Source: Planctomycetaceae bacterium (GTDB lineage: Bacteria; Planctomycetota; Planctomycetia; Pirellulales; Pirellulaceae). Taken from it: a DNA stretch of 64,000 nucleotides. The DNA lies in the NCBI GenBank assembly GCA_002726245.1, contig PBSM01000168.1:19227-83226 (forward strand), written 5' to 3'. The translations under genes were made by a program, and so were the position numbers. Positions 41,147-56,100 of this stretch are shown in pieces. The stretch's first letter is position 1. Each line of letters opens with the position of its first letter. Under the pieces are notes generated by a model. It saw only the letters and a program-made list of their open reading frames with translations, did not search any database and was not told the origin of the DNA.

Positions 41147-44100
41147 ATGACCCTCCGACGGCCACGGTCGCTCGCCCAGAGTCTTAAGAAGCAACACAAG
41201 AAACGGCAGCGTGAACACCAGCGGATTCTCGCGCGCGAAATGCGCGCCGAGCAACTCGAGGATCGACGTCTGTTGGCAGGCCCCGACCTGTTCGCCATCC
41301 GACCGGATGAGGCTGCGCTGTTGCAAGAGGACGACGTGCTGAACGTTGCGCCTCGGGAGTTCAATCTGCTTTTCAAGGGTGGGGCCAACATTGATCCGGC
41401 CACGATCGCGGGCAACGTACGGCTGGTCCGCGCTGGCGCGGACGGAGTCTTCGATGACCGCCGCACGCCCTTTCCCGAGAGCTTTGACGACGTGCGCGTC
41501 GATCTGGGATTCCTGGGATTGGAAGATCCAGGCAACCCCGTACGGGTCGTCCTGCGGCCGGCGTCTTCGTCGCCACATAATCTGGTTCGACCGCAAGCCT
41601 CTTTCCCGGATGATAATTACCAGATCCAGGTCTTCCCGGGATTGATGAGTCTGGCGGATCCGACAGCCACCCCACCCGTGCAGGCGATGCCGTTCAACAA
41701 CGGCGAGCTCTTTACTCAGGAATTCCGCTTGGATCTGGGTGCCCAGGCAGTCGCCATTGTCCCGCAGCCAGTGAGTCGCAACACTCAGGAGATCGCGCTG
41801 ACGGGCACCGTCGCCAGTGGTAGTTTCACGCTCTCTTTCAACGGCCGGTTAACGGGCGTGATCGATGTTGGCTCGGGGAGCGTTCGCACAGAAATTGAGA
41901 ACCAGCTGTATTCCCTTCCCAATATCCAGCCGGACGATATTGTTGTCACGGGCCCGGAATCCGTTGGGTTGCCGGCCACGGGAGGAGTGGCTTGGCAAGT
42001 TACGTTCCAAGGTCAATATGCCGGCGAGACACCGCCGTTGCTCATCGCCGACTCGGCGGGCCTGTTCGGGACGAACCCGAGCATCAATGTTTCGCAACTC
42101 TCGGATTGCACCCAGGCACAGAATCAGATCATCGTGTATTTCAACGACGATGAAATGGATCTGGACGTTGTGACGGATCCCAAGTTCTACCGCCTGGTGG
42201 ATACGGAGGCTACCGGTTCCTCACGCGATGACTCCGTCTTGTTGCCCTTGCGTGTGAGCTACGACGCCACGGACAACACGGCGGCTCTCACATTCGCAAG
42301 TATTCCCGACGGCACGTATCGGCTCGATCTCGGTGTCTCCGATGAAGACAATAACACCGCGGCCAACGCGATTCAGGTGGGTAGCCTGTTCAATACAACG
42401 AACTTCGAGCACATCGGTTTCATTGGTGACGATGATCAGACGAGCGTGAATCAGGCCGATGTTGATTTGTATCGAATCCACTTGGCCGCAGGAGCGAATC
42501 TCGACATCAACGTCACTCCAAACGAAGGGGCCTTTGATGTTGATGTCCAGTTACTCGACAGTGATGGCACGACCGTTCTGTTGAGCGATGCGATCAACAC
42601 GATCGGGGGAGCAGCTACCGACGGTGCAGCCGGGGCGAGCGATCAACTCAGCGTGACCGGCGTCGCGCAGGGAGAGTTCGTAGTTGCCGTTTCGAGCGAG
42701 TTGGCGGCAGGGGGAACGGGGTCGTACCTGCTGGAAATCGACATCAGCGGTGCCGCCGGAGCAATCCTGGCCGACGATGCCAATTCGACGTTTGCCGCCG
42801 CAACTCCACTTGGCACGCTCGGAATAAGTGGCGCAACACACTCAGCACAGATTGAACCACAGACGCACATTCCCATGCCGACCTTCCCCGGCGGTCAAGA
42901 TGAACCGGGGCACCGGCAAATCCAGGCGGAAGCACATGGTTCCGGAGGCGGACTCGGACCAGCCGGTCCCAGTTCGATCACCCGACGCAGCTATAACTTC
43001 AAGCCGATAATCGGTACGGATCCGCAAGGGAATCCGTATCTCAATCTGATTTCCGAAACAGAAAAGCAGGTCGTTCGCGAGATTTACGAAGTCTACGGGT
43101 CGCAGAACGGCATAACGTTCATCGAGACGCCTTCTTCGGGAACGGTGGTCGCCAAAGGTAATCTCAGTGCCGCGAGCCCAGCACTGGCGAGTGAACCCGG
43201 CGGGGTGTTCGGGCTCGGTGGTCCGGGCATGGTCGTTCTCGATCATCTGGACTTCCCGGCTTCCAACAACGTCTTCGGAAGTGGGTTCTTCTCGGTCATG
43301 TATCACGAGATTGGTCACTCGTTGGGCCTGGGACACTCATACGATATACCGTCGGTTCAAGGCAACGGCGTCGTCAATGACGTCTATCCGGGCGACCATG
43401 ACCAGGTTCACCTGCAACGAATCTGGCGTTCGGACAGCGTGGATATCGATCTGTACCAGTTCTCGCTGGCCGAAGACGGTCGGTTTACTGCCGAAGTGTT
43501 TGCCGAGCGGCCGTTCGGCGGCCGTACCAACACGAGCCACCTGAATAGCGCGCTCACGGTCTATCGGGAGAATCCCGACGGCACGCGCGAGCTGATTTCG
43601 CAGAATGACGACTACTTCAGCAACGATTCGTTCATTGGGATCGATCTGGAAGCAGGCAACTACTTTGTCGGCGTCACGAGCACGGGCAATGTCGGCTACG
43701 ATCCGAACATCGTGGACAGCGGTTTTGGCGGCACGACGGATGGCGCGTACGATCTCGTTCTGAACCTGTCGCCAGCGCCTCGAGCCAACCTGATCGACGT
43801 CGACGGCACGCTGTTCGATGGCGATGCGGACGGAACACCCGGCGGCCAGCACAGCTTCTGGTTCGAGAGCAGTCAGCATACTGTCTTTGTCGACAAGGCG
43901 AACGACCAGACAGCCAACACCGTCGATGGCTCCGGGGAACTGGCCGATCCCTACGATACGATCCAGTTCGCGCTCGATCGAGCAGGCGATCGGATCATTG
44001 TTCCGGAGGACGATGGTGCCCCCGCGATTCAGGACGGCGACACGTTCGTGATTGACGACGGGACGAATCCTCCCGCGGAGTTCGAGTTTGATCTGGTCAC

Positions 44101-47100
44101 TCGCCTGAGCAGTCCAGGAATCAACTTTACGACGATCAGCCTGACCGTCGATGACGCTTCGGTGTTTCCCACCACTCCCGGTTTCACGCTCCGGATCGAT
44201 TCCGAGGAGATGACCGTCGATGCCATCGCCGGAAACGTGTTTACGGTAACGCGTGGCGTCAACGGGACGGTGCGGGCGGGGCATGTCACGGGCGCCACGG
44301 TTCGCGTCGCTCCTCAGGCAGCCAATTCGATCGACGTTTTCCCGGGCGACGATATCAACGATGTGGCGACTGCCATTGAAGCCGCGATCAACACGGTCTT
44401 TCCAGGAATTGCCGCCGCCTCCCTCGACGTCGTACAGCTAACGGGTATCGCACTGCTTGACGTCCGCGGATCCGCGGCGTTGCACAAAGTGCCGAACATC
44501 GTGCGAATCGTCGGAAACGCGGGTGTGGACGGCGAATTGGAGACACTGTCCGACAACGTGCCCTACTTGATTGGCCTCGACAACCTCGAGCAACCGTTGG
44601 AGGACGGCCAGAATCTGGAAGTCCCGCAAGGTGTCACGGCGATGATCGATGCCGGAACCTTGATCAAGATGCGGCGCAGCAATTTGGATGCTGGAACTTC
44701 ATCGACGCTGGCCGATCGGAGCGGCGCGGCGATTCAAGTGTTGGGGACTCCCGAGAATGAAGTCTTCCTGCGCTCCTTCCGTAATGACGCCGTTGGCGGC
44801 AACAGTGACGGCGTTGGCCCGTCGGCCGATCAAGGCGACTTCGGCGGCATTGTCTTCCGCGAGGACTCCGATCTGAAAGACGACGGCGTGTTCCTCAACT
44901 ACGTCAATCATGCCAATATCAACAACGGTGGTGGTAAGGACGCCAACGACGACGTCTTTACGCCGGTGCACATGATCGTGGCGAGACCGACCGTCTCATT
45001 CAATACGATCACCGATAGCGCCGCGCAATCGATGTCCGCGAATCCAAACAGCTTCGATGACGCCGGCGGGCGTTTGGGCCCCGATATCTACGGCAACTAT
45101 CTCTCGGGCAGTAGTGTCAATGGCTTGTTCGTTCGGATCGAAACTCAGTTCGGCGAGCCTGTCGAGAAACTGGATGTGTCGGCGCGGTTTGATGATGCCG
45201 ACATCACGCACGTCATCACGGAAAACCTCTTGATCAACGGCAAGGCCGGCGGACCGCTTCAGACGACAGCGCGATTGAGTGGCCGCCTGCACGTTGATCC
45301 CGGCGTGATCGTCAAGCTGGGCAATTCGAGAATCGAGTTGGAACGTGGCGCCGCGAATCTGATCGCCGAAGGAACCAGCCAGCGGCAAGTGATCATCACG
45401 TCGATCGCCGACGACCGGTTTGGAGGCAGTGGAACGTTCGATACCAATGGTAACGACTTCAGTCTTGGTTCGCCCGGCGATTGGGGCGGATTGATGTTCA
45501 ACCACGTGTCGAGTGGTAGCATCGACAATGCGTTGATCGCTTTCGGCGGCGGCGAGGTACCCATCGAAGGTGATACCGCGTTTTTCAACGCGATCGAAGT
45601 CCATCAAGCCCGTCTGCGCTTGACCAACAGCATGCTCGAAGACCATGCCAGCGGAAACAACGGCGGCGGACAGACGTCGCGAAACGGTCGCGGCGGGAAC
45701 TCAAATTCGACGATTCATGTTCGGGGTGCCCAGCCGATCATCCTCGACAACATCATCCGCAACAACGCCGGCGCGGTGATGAGCATCAACGCGAATGCGC
45801 TTAAAGCAACACACATGCCGGACCATGGCCGGGCCACAGGCCCCATCGATGCATTCCACGAGCAAGGCGACAACCAGGGTCCGCTCGTACGATTGAATCG
45901 GCTGGAGAACAACGGCACCAATGGCATGGTGGTTCGAGGCGAGCAGTTGCAGACGGAAACGACGTGGGACGACACGGGCATCGTGCACGTGCTCACCAGC
46001 GAGATCATCGTCAACAATCACCACACGTTCAGCGGCGTTCGCTTGCAGAGTAGCAACACGGAAAGCCTGGTCGTGAAACTCCTAGGTGGCAATGCGGGCT
46101 TCACGGCGAATGGTCGGTTGCTCGACATCGACGACCGCATTGGAGGCACGGTCGAGATCATCGGAAGTGTCGGGCATCCGGTCATCATGACTTCGCTCAA
46201 CGACGACACCATCGGTGCCGGCTTCACACCGGAAGGTGCGGCGTTGCTCGACACCAATAATGATTCTGGCGCCAACACCCCGGCGGCCGGTAATTGGCGG
46301 GGCATTGTGTTGGATCGGTACAGCAACGACCGAAACATCCGTGTTGTGGACGAGAGCGAAGCCACGTTTACCGATGGCAACGACGTCAACGCACTGCCCA
46401 TTCCCGGCGTCGCGCAGGAAATCGGAACGCTCGCGAAAGACGACAAAAGTGGCGACGAGAACAGTCGCTTGGGATTCGAAGTGCATGGCTTCATCAGTCC
46501 CGATGATCCGACCGATCTCGACGTCTACAGCTTCCAGGGCACCGCCGGGACGGAAGTCTGGTTCGATCTTGACCGCACGGGCGACGCGCTGGATGCGGTC
46601 GTTGAATTGGTGAACGTATCGGGAACGGTTCTGGCCAGAGCGATCAACAACGCGGACCTATCCGGCACCGCGCAAGACTTGACAGCCAATCCGCTGCTGC
46701 TGGGTGATTTCTATACGACAAACTTCCGCGACCCGGGAATGCGTGTCATCCTTCCGGGCACCGGGACCGACGAGACCTACTACGTTCGTGTTCGCAGCAA
46801 TCCCGAACCGGATAATCTAATTACCGAGACGGACAAGGGATTGAGCTCCGGTCAATACCAGCTGCAGATCCGACTGCGGCAGGTGGACGAATTCCCAGGT
46901 TCAACGGTGCGGCTGGCGGAAATCAACTTCGCCGACATCGGTGTCGACGTGCGAGGCTTGCCTGCCCACTCGAATCTGATTGGGGAAACATCCGAGATCG
47001 GCGGCACGGACCCCGGATCGCCGCAACCACTCGGTAATCTTCTCGAGACCGATCGCGCGGCGATCAGCTTTGCTGGTTCGCTGACGAATGAATCGCAGCG

Positions 47101-50100
47101 GGACTTTTATCAATTCAACGTCGAACACGCTCGCAATCCCAATAGCATTCAGGTGATTGGCGGCGTCAACGATGGCGGCAAGACGGTCGCGGCTGTCTTC
47201 GATCTTGACTATGCGGCCGGCGTGCCCCGCGCGGATACGAACCTTTATGTGTTCGATCCAGCCGGCAACCTGCTGTTGATTGGACGCGAATCGCATGTTG
47301 AAGACGACCAAGGGCGGTTGGGTGTCAACCCTGAGACGGGACAGATTTTTGCTCCCGATACCGAAGATCTCAGCCGAGGTTCACTAAGTGCGCTAGATCC
47401 GTTTATCGGCCCCGTGCACTTGCCGGAGGGCACGGCAACCGATTACCGCATCGCGGTTTCCTCAAACCTCGTGCTGCCGAACTATCTGAATCAGTACGAC
47501 CGCGCCGCTGCGTTCGATCCCAATTTCCGGCTCGAGCCCGTCAACTCCGTGACGCGTATCGTCGAAGACCACATCGGCTTCCAAGGGTACGCCTCGAATG
47601 GAGCTCAGGTCGATCCGGTAGTGACCAATGGCTTGTTCGATATCAGTAGCGCGATGGCGCTGCAAACTCACGTCTCAGAGTTTGATCTTAGTGATGTTTC
47701 ACTGTACGTGACTTCCAGTGGCGGTGACTCGCTTTACATCGTGAATCCCTTCCAGGGTGGCACGGTTACACGGCCAAACGGGGATCTTACAAACAACATC
47801 GACACCATCGAAGACATCGTGATTCGCTCCGATGGCGGCTTGTTTGGGTATCAGCGCCGGGACAACACCGCCGCGCAGACCCAGAACAACATTGCGAACA
47901 CCGCGGGAACGCTCGTGACTCTGGATAGCGCCACCGGCACGGTGGCCACCGTCGGCAACGACAATGTGATTAGCGGCCCACCGACACCCCAACCCAACGG
48001 CAACAATCCGATTCCGACGATCGATGAGTTGACTTTTACTGACGATGTCGACGCACTGACGTTTGACCTGTTCCGGCGTGTCGGCGCGTCGAATGACCCG
48101 GAATACGATGCCATCTACTCGGTCCGTGAATCGGGCTTCAATGTGGGAGGAACGGATGCCTTTAATTCGAAGCTCTACCGCGGGAATTCCGAAGGCGCGA
48201 CCGGTTCCGTAGCCAGGACAAGCCGATTCGGATTCGAAGGCGATATTCAGCCTGCGGGCGTTGCATTTGCGTCCGCGCTTGACTTCTTTGCGGACGCCAA
48301 CAACAACGGCAGAATCACCATCCAGTCTCGCGCGCCTGGCGATGGCGGTAACGATATCACGGTCATTGTCACTCGAGCGGGCGCAGCTAATCAGGTAACG
48401 AGCGCCAGTCCTTTCACCGGCATCATCAATGTTCGGCTGGACAACCGCAATAATGCGGCCCAGACACTGCAGACACTGGTGGACTTGATCAACAGCCACG
48501 CCGTCGCGGGCGAGATGGTAACGGCGGCGGTTACCGGTGGGAATGCGGGCACGACAGTCCTCGCTGGCCTGACAACAATAACGCTTGCGGCGGGAGATGA
48601 TGGCTTGCCGGATGCCTTCGGGCGAACCGTTCTATCGGGATTCGTGACTGGCTTGGCATACTCCGGTGGTAACCTGTTCGGCGTGACCGACGACGGAGAC
48701 TTCCTGCAGATTGACGAGTTTTCGGGCAATGCAACACGTCTTAACGTGCTAACTGGCGTGAGTTTCCAGGGACTGCATCTCGGTCCCCAGAATGTCAGCC
48801 AGTTTGATGCGGCGGGTAACGAAATCCCCGGCGCCTACGCGGATATGCTCTTCGCCATCGACGACAACGGCGACCTGTATGCCTTCGACACGACAGGCGC
48901 GCTGCAGCCGATCTTCGACAGCGACGGCGATGACGTTGGCGACGCAACCGTCATCGCCACTGGTCTTGGCAACGTGACGGGGCTCGCATTTTCGGCGCTG
49001 GACTTCAACTTGTGGCATCCAACGGTGCAGCGCAATAACGATCCTGGACACGGTATCCAGCCGCTCTTTGATCTAAGCCGCACACCGACCGACGAAGACG
49101 GCAGTGTCGGTGGACGCGATCTGAATCAACAGCAAGGTGGAGCAAGTTACTACTTCGGGTTTGAGAGCTTTGACACCAACGATCCGGATGGCAACAGCTA
49201 CATCGACCTCGGAAACGGCAACAGCCAGCTTGGCATCGAGGACGAACGGGTCCACAGCGACCTGTCGAGCAATGGCAGTATCGGCGACAACTACAACCTG
49301 CCGGGTGGCGCCTTCGGAAGGCTGGTTACCAACCCGTTCGACCTGGAAGCGTACGATGGCGCCGACAAGCCTGCGCTGTACTTCAACTACTTCCTGGACA
49401 CGCAGAATGCAAACGGAGATGGCTCCAACATGCTTGACAGCGCCCGTGTCTTTATCTCACGCAATGGTGAGGATGGGCCCTGGGAACTGCTGGCGACGAA
49501 CAACTCCGCACGCGGCGAAGAGTTGGCCGGCTATTGGGTCGATTCGGCCACGGAAGGTCTGAGAGCTGGAGTCTCCGTCGCGGCGATGCAGGTGCAGGAA
49601 TTGTTCGACGCGGACGAGTGGAGACAGGCTCGCATCGACCTGACTGGCTACGTAGGCGAGGCGGACTTGCGGCTCCGCTTTGACTTCAGCACGGCCGGGA
49701 CGATGAATGACCCGACCATCGCGGGCACTGTCGATTCCAACTACGGAGAGTGGTCGAGCGGTAGCCGATCGCTGCGCGCTCAGAACAATAACTTCGAGGG
49801 CTTCTACGTTGATGACATCATTGTCGGGTTCACAGAGCGCGGCGAAATGGCCAGTACGGGTCGCCCTGGCGGTACGGACTTCTTCACGGTCGATCAACCG
49901 GATCCCGCTGACATGCCGGTACCAGAGGTGTTGGTCGGCCCCTATCAGGTTGAAGTTCGCCGGGCGGAAGAATTTGCAGTGCTGCCGGCTCCGGATGCCC
50001 CCGATGTCTCGATTTTCCAGACAATGGATTCGAACGAACGCTACACCGTCGGCTATACGATCGTCGCTCCCTCGGGTTCGGCGCTGCGCGATGGATCAAC

Positions 50101-53100
50101 GTTCGAGGTGGTTGGCCGCACGACGCAGGTCTTCGAGTTCGATAGCAATAACAGTGTGGAAACCGGGAACGTCCGCGTTGTCTTTAACCTTGGCATGACC
50201 GAAGACCAGGTCGCGGCCAGCATACGCAATGCGATTAATGGCGTCCCGGACTTTGGCGTGCTGGCGCAACTTCACACCAATACCACCAATCGAGTTAACT
50301 TGGTCGATGCCAAGGACGTGAACGCGGGTGCTGCGACACCGAACCTGGCCGTTGTCATCACGCCCAGCAGCGTCGCCGAGGATGCAACCAACGTCGCCGC
50401 GCAGGTCAATCTCACGCTTGAACAGCCGGCACCCCTGGGCGGACTCGATGTCACGTTGACGATCGATGATCTGGGCATCGCTGTCGGCCGTCCCAACGTC
50501 ACCTTCGGACATATCATCAACGAGCAAGAGCCGAACGACGTCTTCGTGCTGGCGGATAATCTCGACAATCTCGGTTGGAGCCTGCAGCCCAACGCGGGCG
50601 TGAACAACGAGCTAGGCGACGACATCTCGACCGCGGTGCCTCACCTCACGGTGCAAGGCACCGGTAATGGCACATTCGACTACTACAGCTTCATGGCCAC
50701 CGCAGGCGACACGGTCTATATCGATACCGATGCCAACTTCGATACGGAAGTATTCCTGTTTGACGACGCCGGCACGCTGCTCGCGTTAAATGACAACGAT
50801 ACTTTGCCGGCCGATCCTGGCCGCGTGACGATCGGGGTGGAGTCGTTTATCAAGTATCCGATCGCGACTACCGGCTTGTATACAATTGGCGTCGCGGGTT
50901 TTGATTCGTCGAGTCTCGGGTTGGGTGCGATTGGGCCTCCAGGAACCGAGCCCATGGCCGGTGACGCTTACGACCTGCACATCGCTCTGGAGGGTCCGGG
51001 CGGCGTTGGAGGGCATTTCGTCAACGAGAGTGTTACGACGTTGAACGTGACCGTGCTGGCCGGCGACTCAACGTTGGCGATTCCGATCAACCTGAACGTG
51101 ATCGATAACGACGTCGACGAAGGCGACGACACGATCGTCATCACACCCGCTGCGCTCGGCTTCGCGCCGGTCTCGGACACGCTGGACGTCACCAACGATG
51201 ATCTGGCGACGCTGAGCCTTGTTCTTTCCCCAACGACGGTCCGCGAAGGCACGACAGCGGCGCATTTGAGCGGGCGCAGCAGCGAAGTTGAACCCAACAA
51301 CGATGCCGCCGGCGCAACCGATCTCGACGCGATCATCTGGAGCCGGGTCTTCGACTCCAACATTCATGACAGCGGCGCGACCAACATTTCGCAGAGCGTT
51401 CCGCATATCACGATCTCAGGCGCCGGAGACGGAACGTTTGACTACTACACGTTCTCGGCAGGGCTTGGCGATATCGTTTACATCGACACCGATGCCGCCA
51501 ACTTCAACACGGAGTTGTTCCTGTACGATGCCAATGGTGTGGTGCTCGCTTCGAACGACGACGAACTTGGAACGCCCGACGTGGGAACGACGGATTCCTT
51601 TATTCAATACACTGTCGTGGCGACAGCCGTAGCCCCATTCACGGTCGCTGTGGGTGCGTTCGATTCAGACGACGATGGTACCGTGACGAGCACGGTGACG
51701 GGTACGGCACCGACGATCGGCGAGTTCTACGACCTGCACGTCGCCGTTGAGAACCACGAAGTGCACGGCATCGTCCAGGAAACGGAGCCAAACGACTCGC
51801 ATGGCGCGGCCGACAATCTGGACGCGCACATCTGGAGTGTTCAGGACATCGACAACGGCGTTGTCGATCCGGCGATACCACATGTGACCGTGCAAGACGC
51901 GGGCGATGGCGCGACCTTCGACTATTACTCATTCAGTGCAAACGTCGGCGATGTCGTGACACTGGACACCGATAATACTGATCCCGCCTTCAATTCTCGC
52001 TTGTTCTTGTACGATGACGCCGGAACGCTCCTGGCGGAGAACGATGATGATGCGTCCCCGCTCGATCCTGGGGAGAGCAGTTCCAACTCGTTCATCCAGC
52101 ACACGGTCACCGCGCCGGGCCGCTTTGTTGTGGCCGTCGGTAGCTCGGCATCGATGGACGATGGGGCGGGGACGGGAACGGTCACCGGTTCGCCTCCCGG
52201 TGTGACGGACACCTACGACTTGCATGTCTCCGTCACGAACCATCCGCAGTTGCAAGCCAGGGTCACGCGTCAGAACGCCGTACTTGACGATCCGCTCACC
52301 GTCACTCTGATCAGTCTTGATCCGACCGAGGTGCGCTTGGGCGACGGATTCCTCGACGAAGTGGAACCCAATAACTCGCTGGCTGAGGTTCAGGATCTGG
52401 ATGCTGGTGAATGGACGCTGGCACCCAACAGCAACATATCGACTTCGGCAATACTCCCGCACGTGAGTGTGCGTGGCACCGGGGATGGCACTTTCGATTA
52501 CTACACATTCACGGTTGGCACAGACGACCGGCGGGTAGTGCTGGAAACCGATGACACCAACTTTGACACGGAGATCTTTCTCTTCGATTCAACGGGTTCG
52601 CTGGTCGCTGAGGATGACAACGGCGGCGCAGGAACCGATTCGTTACTCGATCAGATTCTGCTGGCGGATACCTACACCGTCGCAGTCGGAGCGTTCAATT
52701 CGATCGGTCAACCCGGTGGCGTCACCGGTTCTCGACCGGCCGCGGGCGAATTCTACACGTTGCACGTCTCGGTCGGGGAACACGCTCTGGGCGATGATAC
52801 CTACACATTCGAAATCCCCGCCGGCCAGACATTCGCAACGGTCGACCTGCTGGCGGTGGAGGATTTCATTGTAGACGGCAACCAGCCGGTGGATATTGTC
52901 GCGAGTGCTGCCGGCTTCACGCCGACCAGCGGTGCCATCACCGTTGTTGATTCGGCAACGACCCATTCATTCAAGCTCACGGTAAACGCTCCGACGAGCA
53001 TCCTCGAGAGCGGCTTCGCCACCACGACGGCAACGGTCTTGCTCAACACGCCTCACTCACAAAACGTCGATGTGAATCTTCTTAGTCACGACACCAGTGA

Positions 53101-56100
53101 AGCAACTGTTCCAGCTTCGGTCACGATTCCGGCCGGGCAACTATCGGTGACGTTTATCGTCAGCGCGGTGGACGACCCCGTCCTGGACGGCGATCAGGTG
53201 GTGCAGCTCACGGCCTCCGCCCCGAGTTTTGTCAGTGGCAACGACACGGTCACAGTCCTTGACGACGTGGCCGATCCTGGCCGCGTGACGATCGGGGTGA
53301 ACTTCGAAGCTTCGGACCGGTTTGACAGCGGATCCATTCCTCCGGACACCATGGGCGCGGTTGGGCCGAATCACATTGTCGAATTGATCAACGGCCGCTA
53401 TCGGGTGTTTGATAAACTCACCGGCACCTCCGTCCAGACCTCCAACCTCGATACGTTCTGGACCGACGCGGGAGCGACGGTCACGGCGACAACGTTCTAT
53501 CCGCGCATCATCTTTGATCCGATCGCTGACCGTTGGTTTGCCGCATCGATCGATGGCGGGGCTGGTAACACGATCTTCGTTGGTGTTTCCAATACGAACG
53601 ATCCGACGGCGGGTTGGCAGAGTGTGCAGTTCATCGGCGACACGATCGATGCCTCCCGATTCAACGACTACGATACTCTTGCCGTCGATGCGGATGGACT
53701 CTATCTGGCGACCAACAATGTTGGCGCAACTTTTGACGTCTCGATCTTCTCGATTCCCAAGGCAGACTTGCTGCTCCCAGTGCCGACGGCTGCTAACCTC
53801 ACACGCTTCGAAGCACGGGATGCGGGGGAATACGGCAGCAGCATCCAGCCTGCGTTAGATTACGGTCCTTCCGATGGTCGAGCGGCGTTGCTATCGGCGC
53901 ACGGCGGTACACGCTTGGTGCGCAGCGACATTGTCGGGGCTGGTTCGGCAGGTGCTTCACTCAGTGCTGCTGTCGATATTACCGTACCCTCCTACGCAGG
54001 CGCTCCGCCGGCTCGGCAGCCGGGTCCGGACCTGATCGAAAATGTTTCGCCACGATTCACCGGGAACGTGCTGGAAGTTGGCGACAGTCTGTGGGCCGTC
54101 CACGCGGTCCGCGGGACCACCGTTAACTCGGCCATCCGTTGGTACGAAATCGACGAGCGGACGAACGCGGTGTTGCAGGTGGGGACGATCGAAGATCCGG
54201 CTTTGGACTTCCTGGACCCCTCCATCGCCGCCAATGCCGCGGGCGACGTGGTCATCGGCATGACCGGCACCGGCCCCGCACAGTTTGCCAGCGCGATGGC
54301 GGTTCTTGGTACGACCATCGGTGGAGTGACGACGTTCGACACGCCGTTCGTTACGCAGATCGGAGCGGATAACTACTTTGAAGACTTTGGTTCCGGTCGC
54401 AATCGCTGGGGTGATTACAGTGCCACGGTGCTGGACCCTCTCGATTCGAGCGTCTTCTGGACGTTCCAAGAGTTTGTATCTTCGACGGATATCTGGGGCG
54501 TCCAGGTTACCCAGATCGACACGGCGGTGGAACAACGCGATGTGACGGTCACGGTCACGGGGCCGACGGTCTTGAAGGAAGACGGCCCGACGGTTTCGAC
54601 CACTGCCGATGTGACCCGTACAGGCGATCTTACCAACCCGCTAACGGTTACCGTTACGTTTGATGCGTCCGAAGTGACCATCGACGGCGACGCGACTGGT
54701 TCCTTGGACGTTATCATCCCGGCCTTGCTGGACACGGTAGCCGTGACGATCGACGTCGTCAACGATACCGAAACCGATGGTCCGCAGACGGTCTTCCTCA
54801 CGCCGGTGGCGGCTGGTTTTAACAGCGTCTCCGACGTCGTCGACGTCCTGGATGCCGATATCGACGTGAATGCGACGGTCACACTCCAGGTGCTCGCGCC
54901 GGACACGATCAGCGAGGGCGACGGGGCATTCGCGACTGAAGTACGAATCACACGCAGCGATGACATCGGAACGAGCAGCTTCCTGCTGACAAGTGGCGAT
55001 ACCACCGAGGCGGATTTCCAGGTTGGCAACACCGTCACGCTACTAGACGGGCAATTCTCGACCGCTGCATTTACTTTCCCGTTTGACGAAGATCTGGCCG
55101 CGATCGACGACGCTTTGCTAGATGGAAGCCAGACTGCCGTCATTTCCGCGTCGGTGATCTCGGGCCGAGGCTACGCGTCCCGGAGCGATGTTGTGTCCGT
55201 TCTGGATAACGAAGCGCGAGCCCTTTCGGTCAGCATCGCTACCAGCCCGATTTCGGAAGGGGATGGCTTGGCCGCCAGCACGGGCACGGTGAGCATTCCG
55301 GGCGCGCTGGCGGAAGACTTGGTTGTTACGCTGTACAGCAGCGATCCCAGCGAAGCGACATTGCGCGATCCGTTGACCGGCGCGGCTGGCACTTCGATCG
55401 TCGTGACGATCCTGGCGGGAACAACGAGCGTCATGTTCGAGATCGATGCCGTCAACGAGTTGATCGACGACGGAAGTCGGTCGGTTGTGGTGACGGCGAT
55501 CGCTCCCAGCTTCCGCAGCGGCAGCGCCACACTAACCGTCGACGCCGACGGCTCGAATGCCTTCGAACGCTACGCGCGCACTGGCGATGCCAATCGTTAT
55601 CGCGATCAAGGGCAGGTGCTGATCGAAGCCAACACGATTTCGCGTGCAGGACAATGGGCCATCGAAGTCACGCCTGGCGCCCGCGATGTAGGTGGGAATC
55701 GCACAAACCCGGGCGCGCCGATCAACTTCTCCCTGTTGAATGCACCCGATCGACTGCGGCCCGGCGTCGTGATAGAGAACAATATCATCGTTGCAAGTGA
55801 ATCCGGAGGCGGCTTACATATTTCAGGCGAGGCGACTGCCGCCCCGCCTGCGGCGATTCCCTTCGCTCGCGTCGTCAACAATACCATCTTTGGTGGCACG
55901 CCGGCGGTTACCGTGGCCCAAGACGCGGATGTGATATTCCTGCAAGATACAACCACCAGCATGGAGGACGACATTGTTGAGATCGTGGCTCGACTGCTCA
56001 CCATGGATTCCGCGATGCAGCAGGCGGGAATTAACGCTCGCTACGGTGCCGTGCGTTTTCCTGAGGATAAAAGCTTCAGCGGATCACCGGATCCGAAGCT

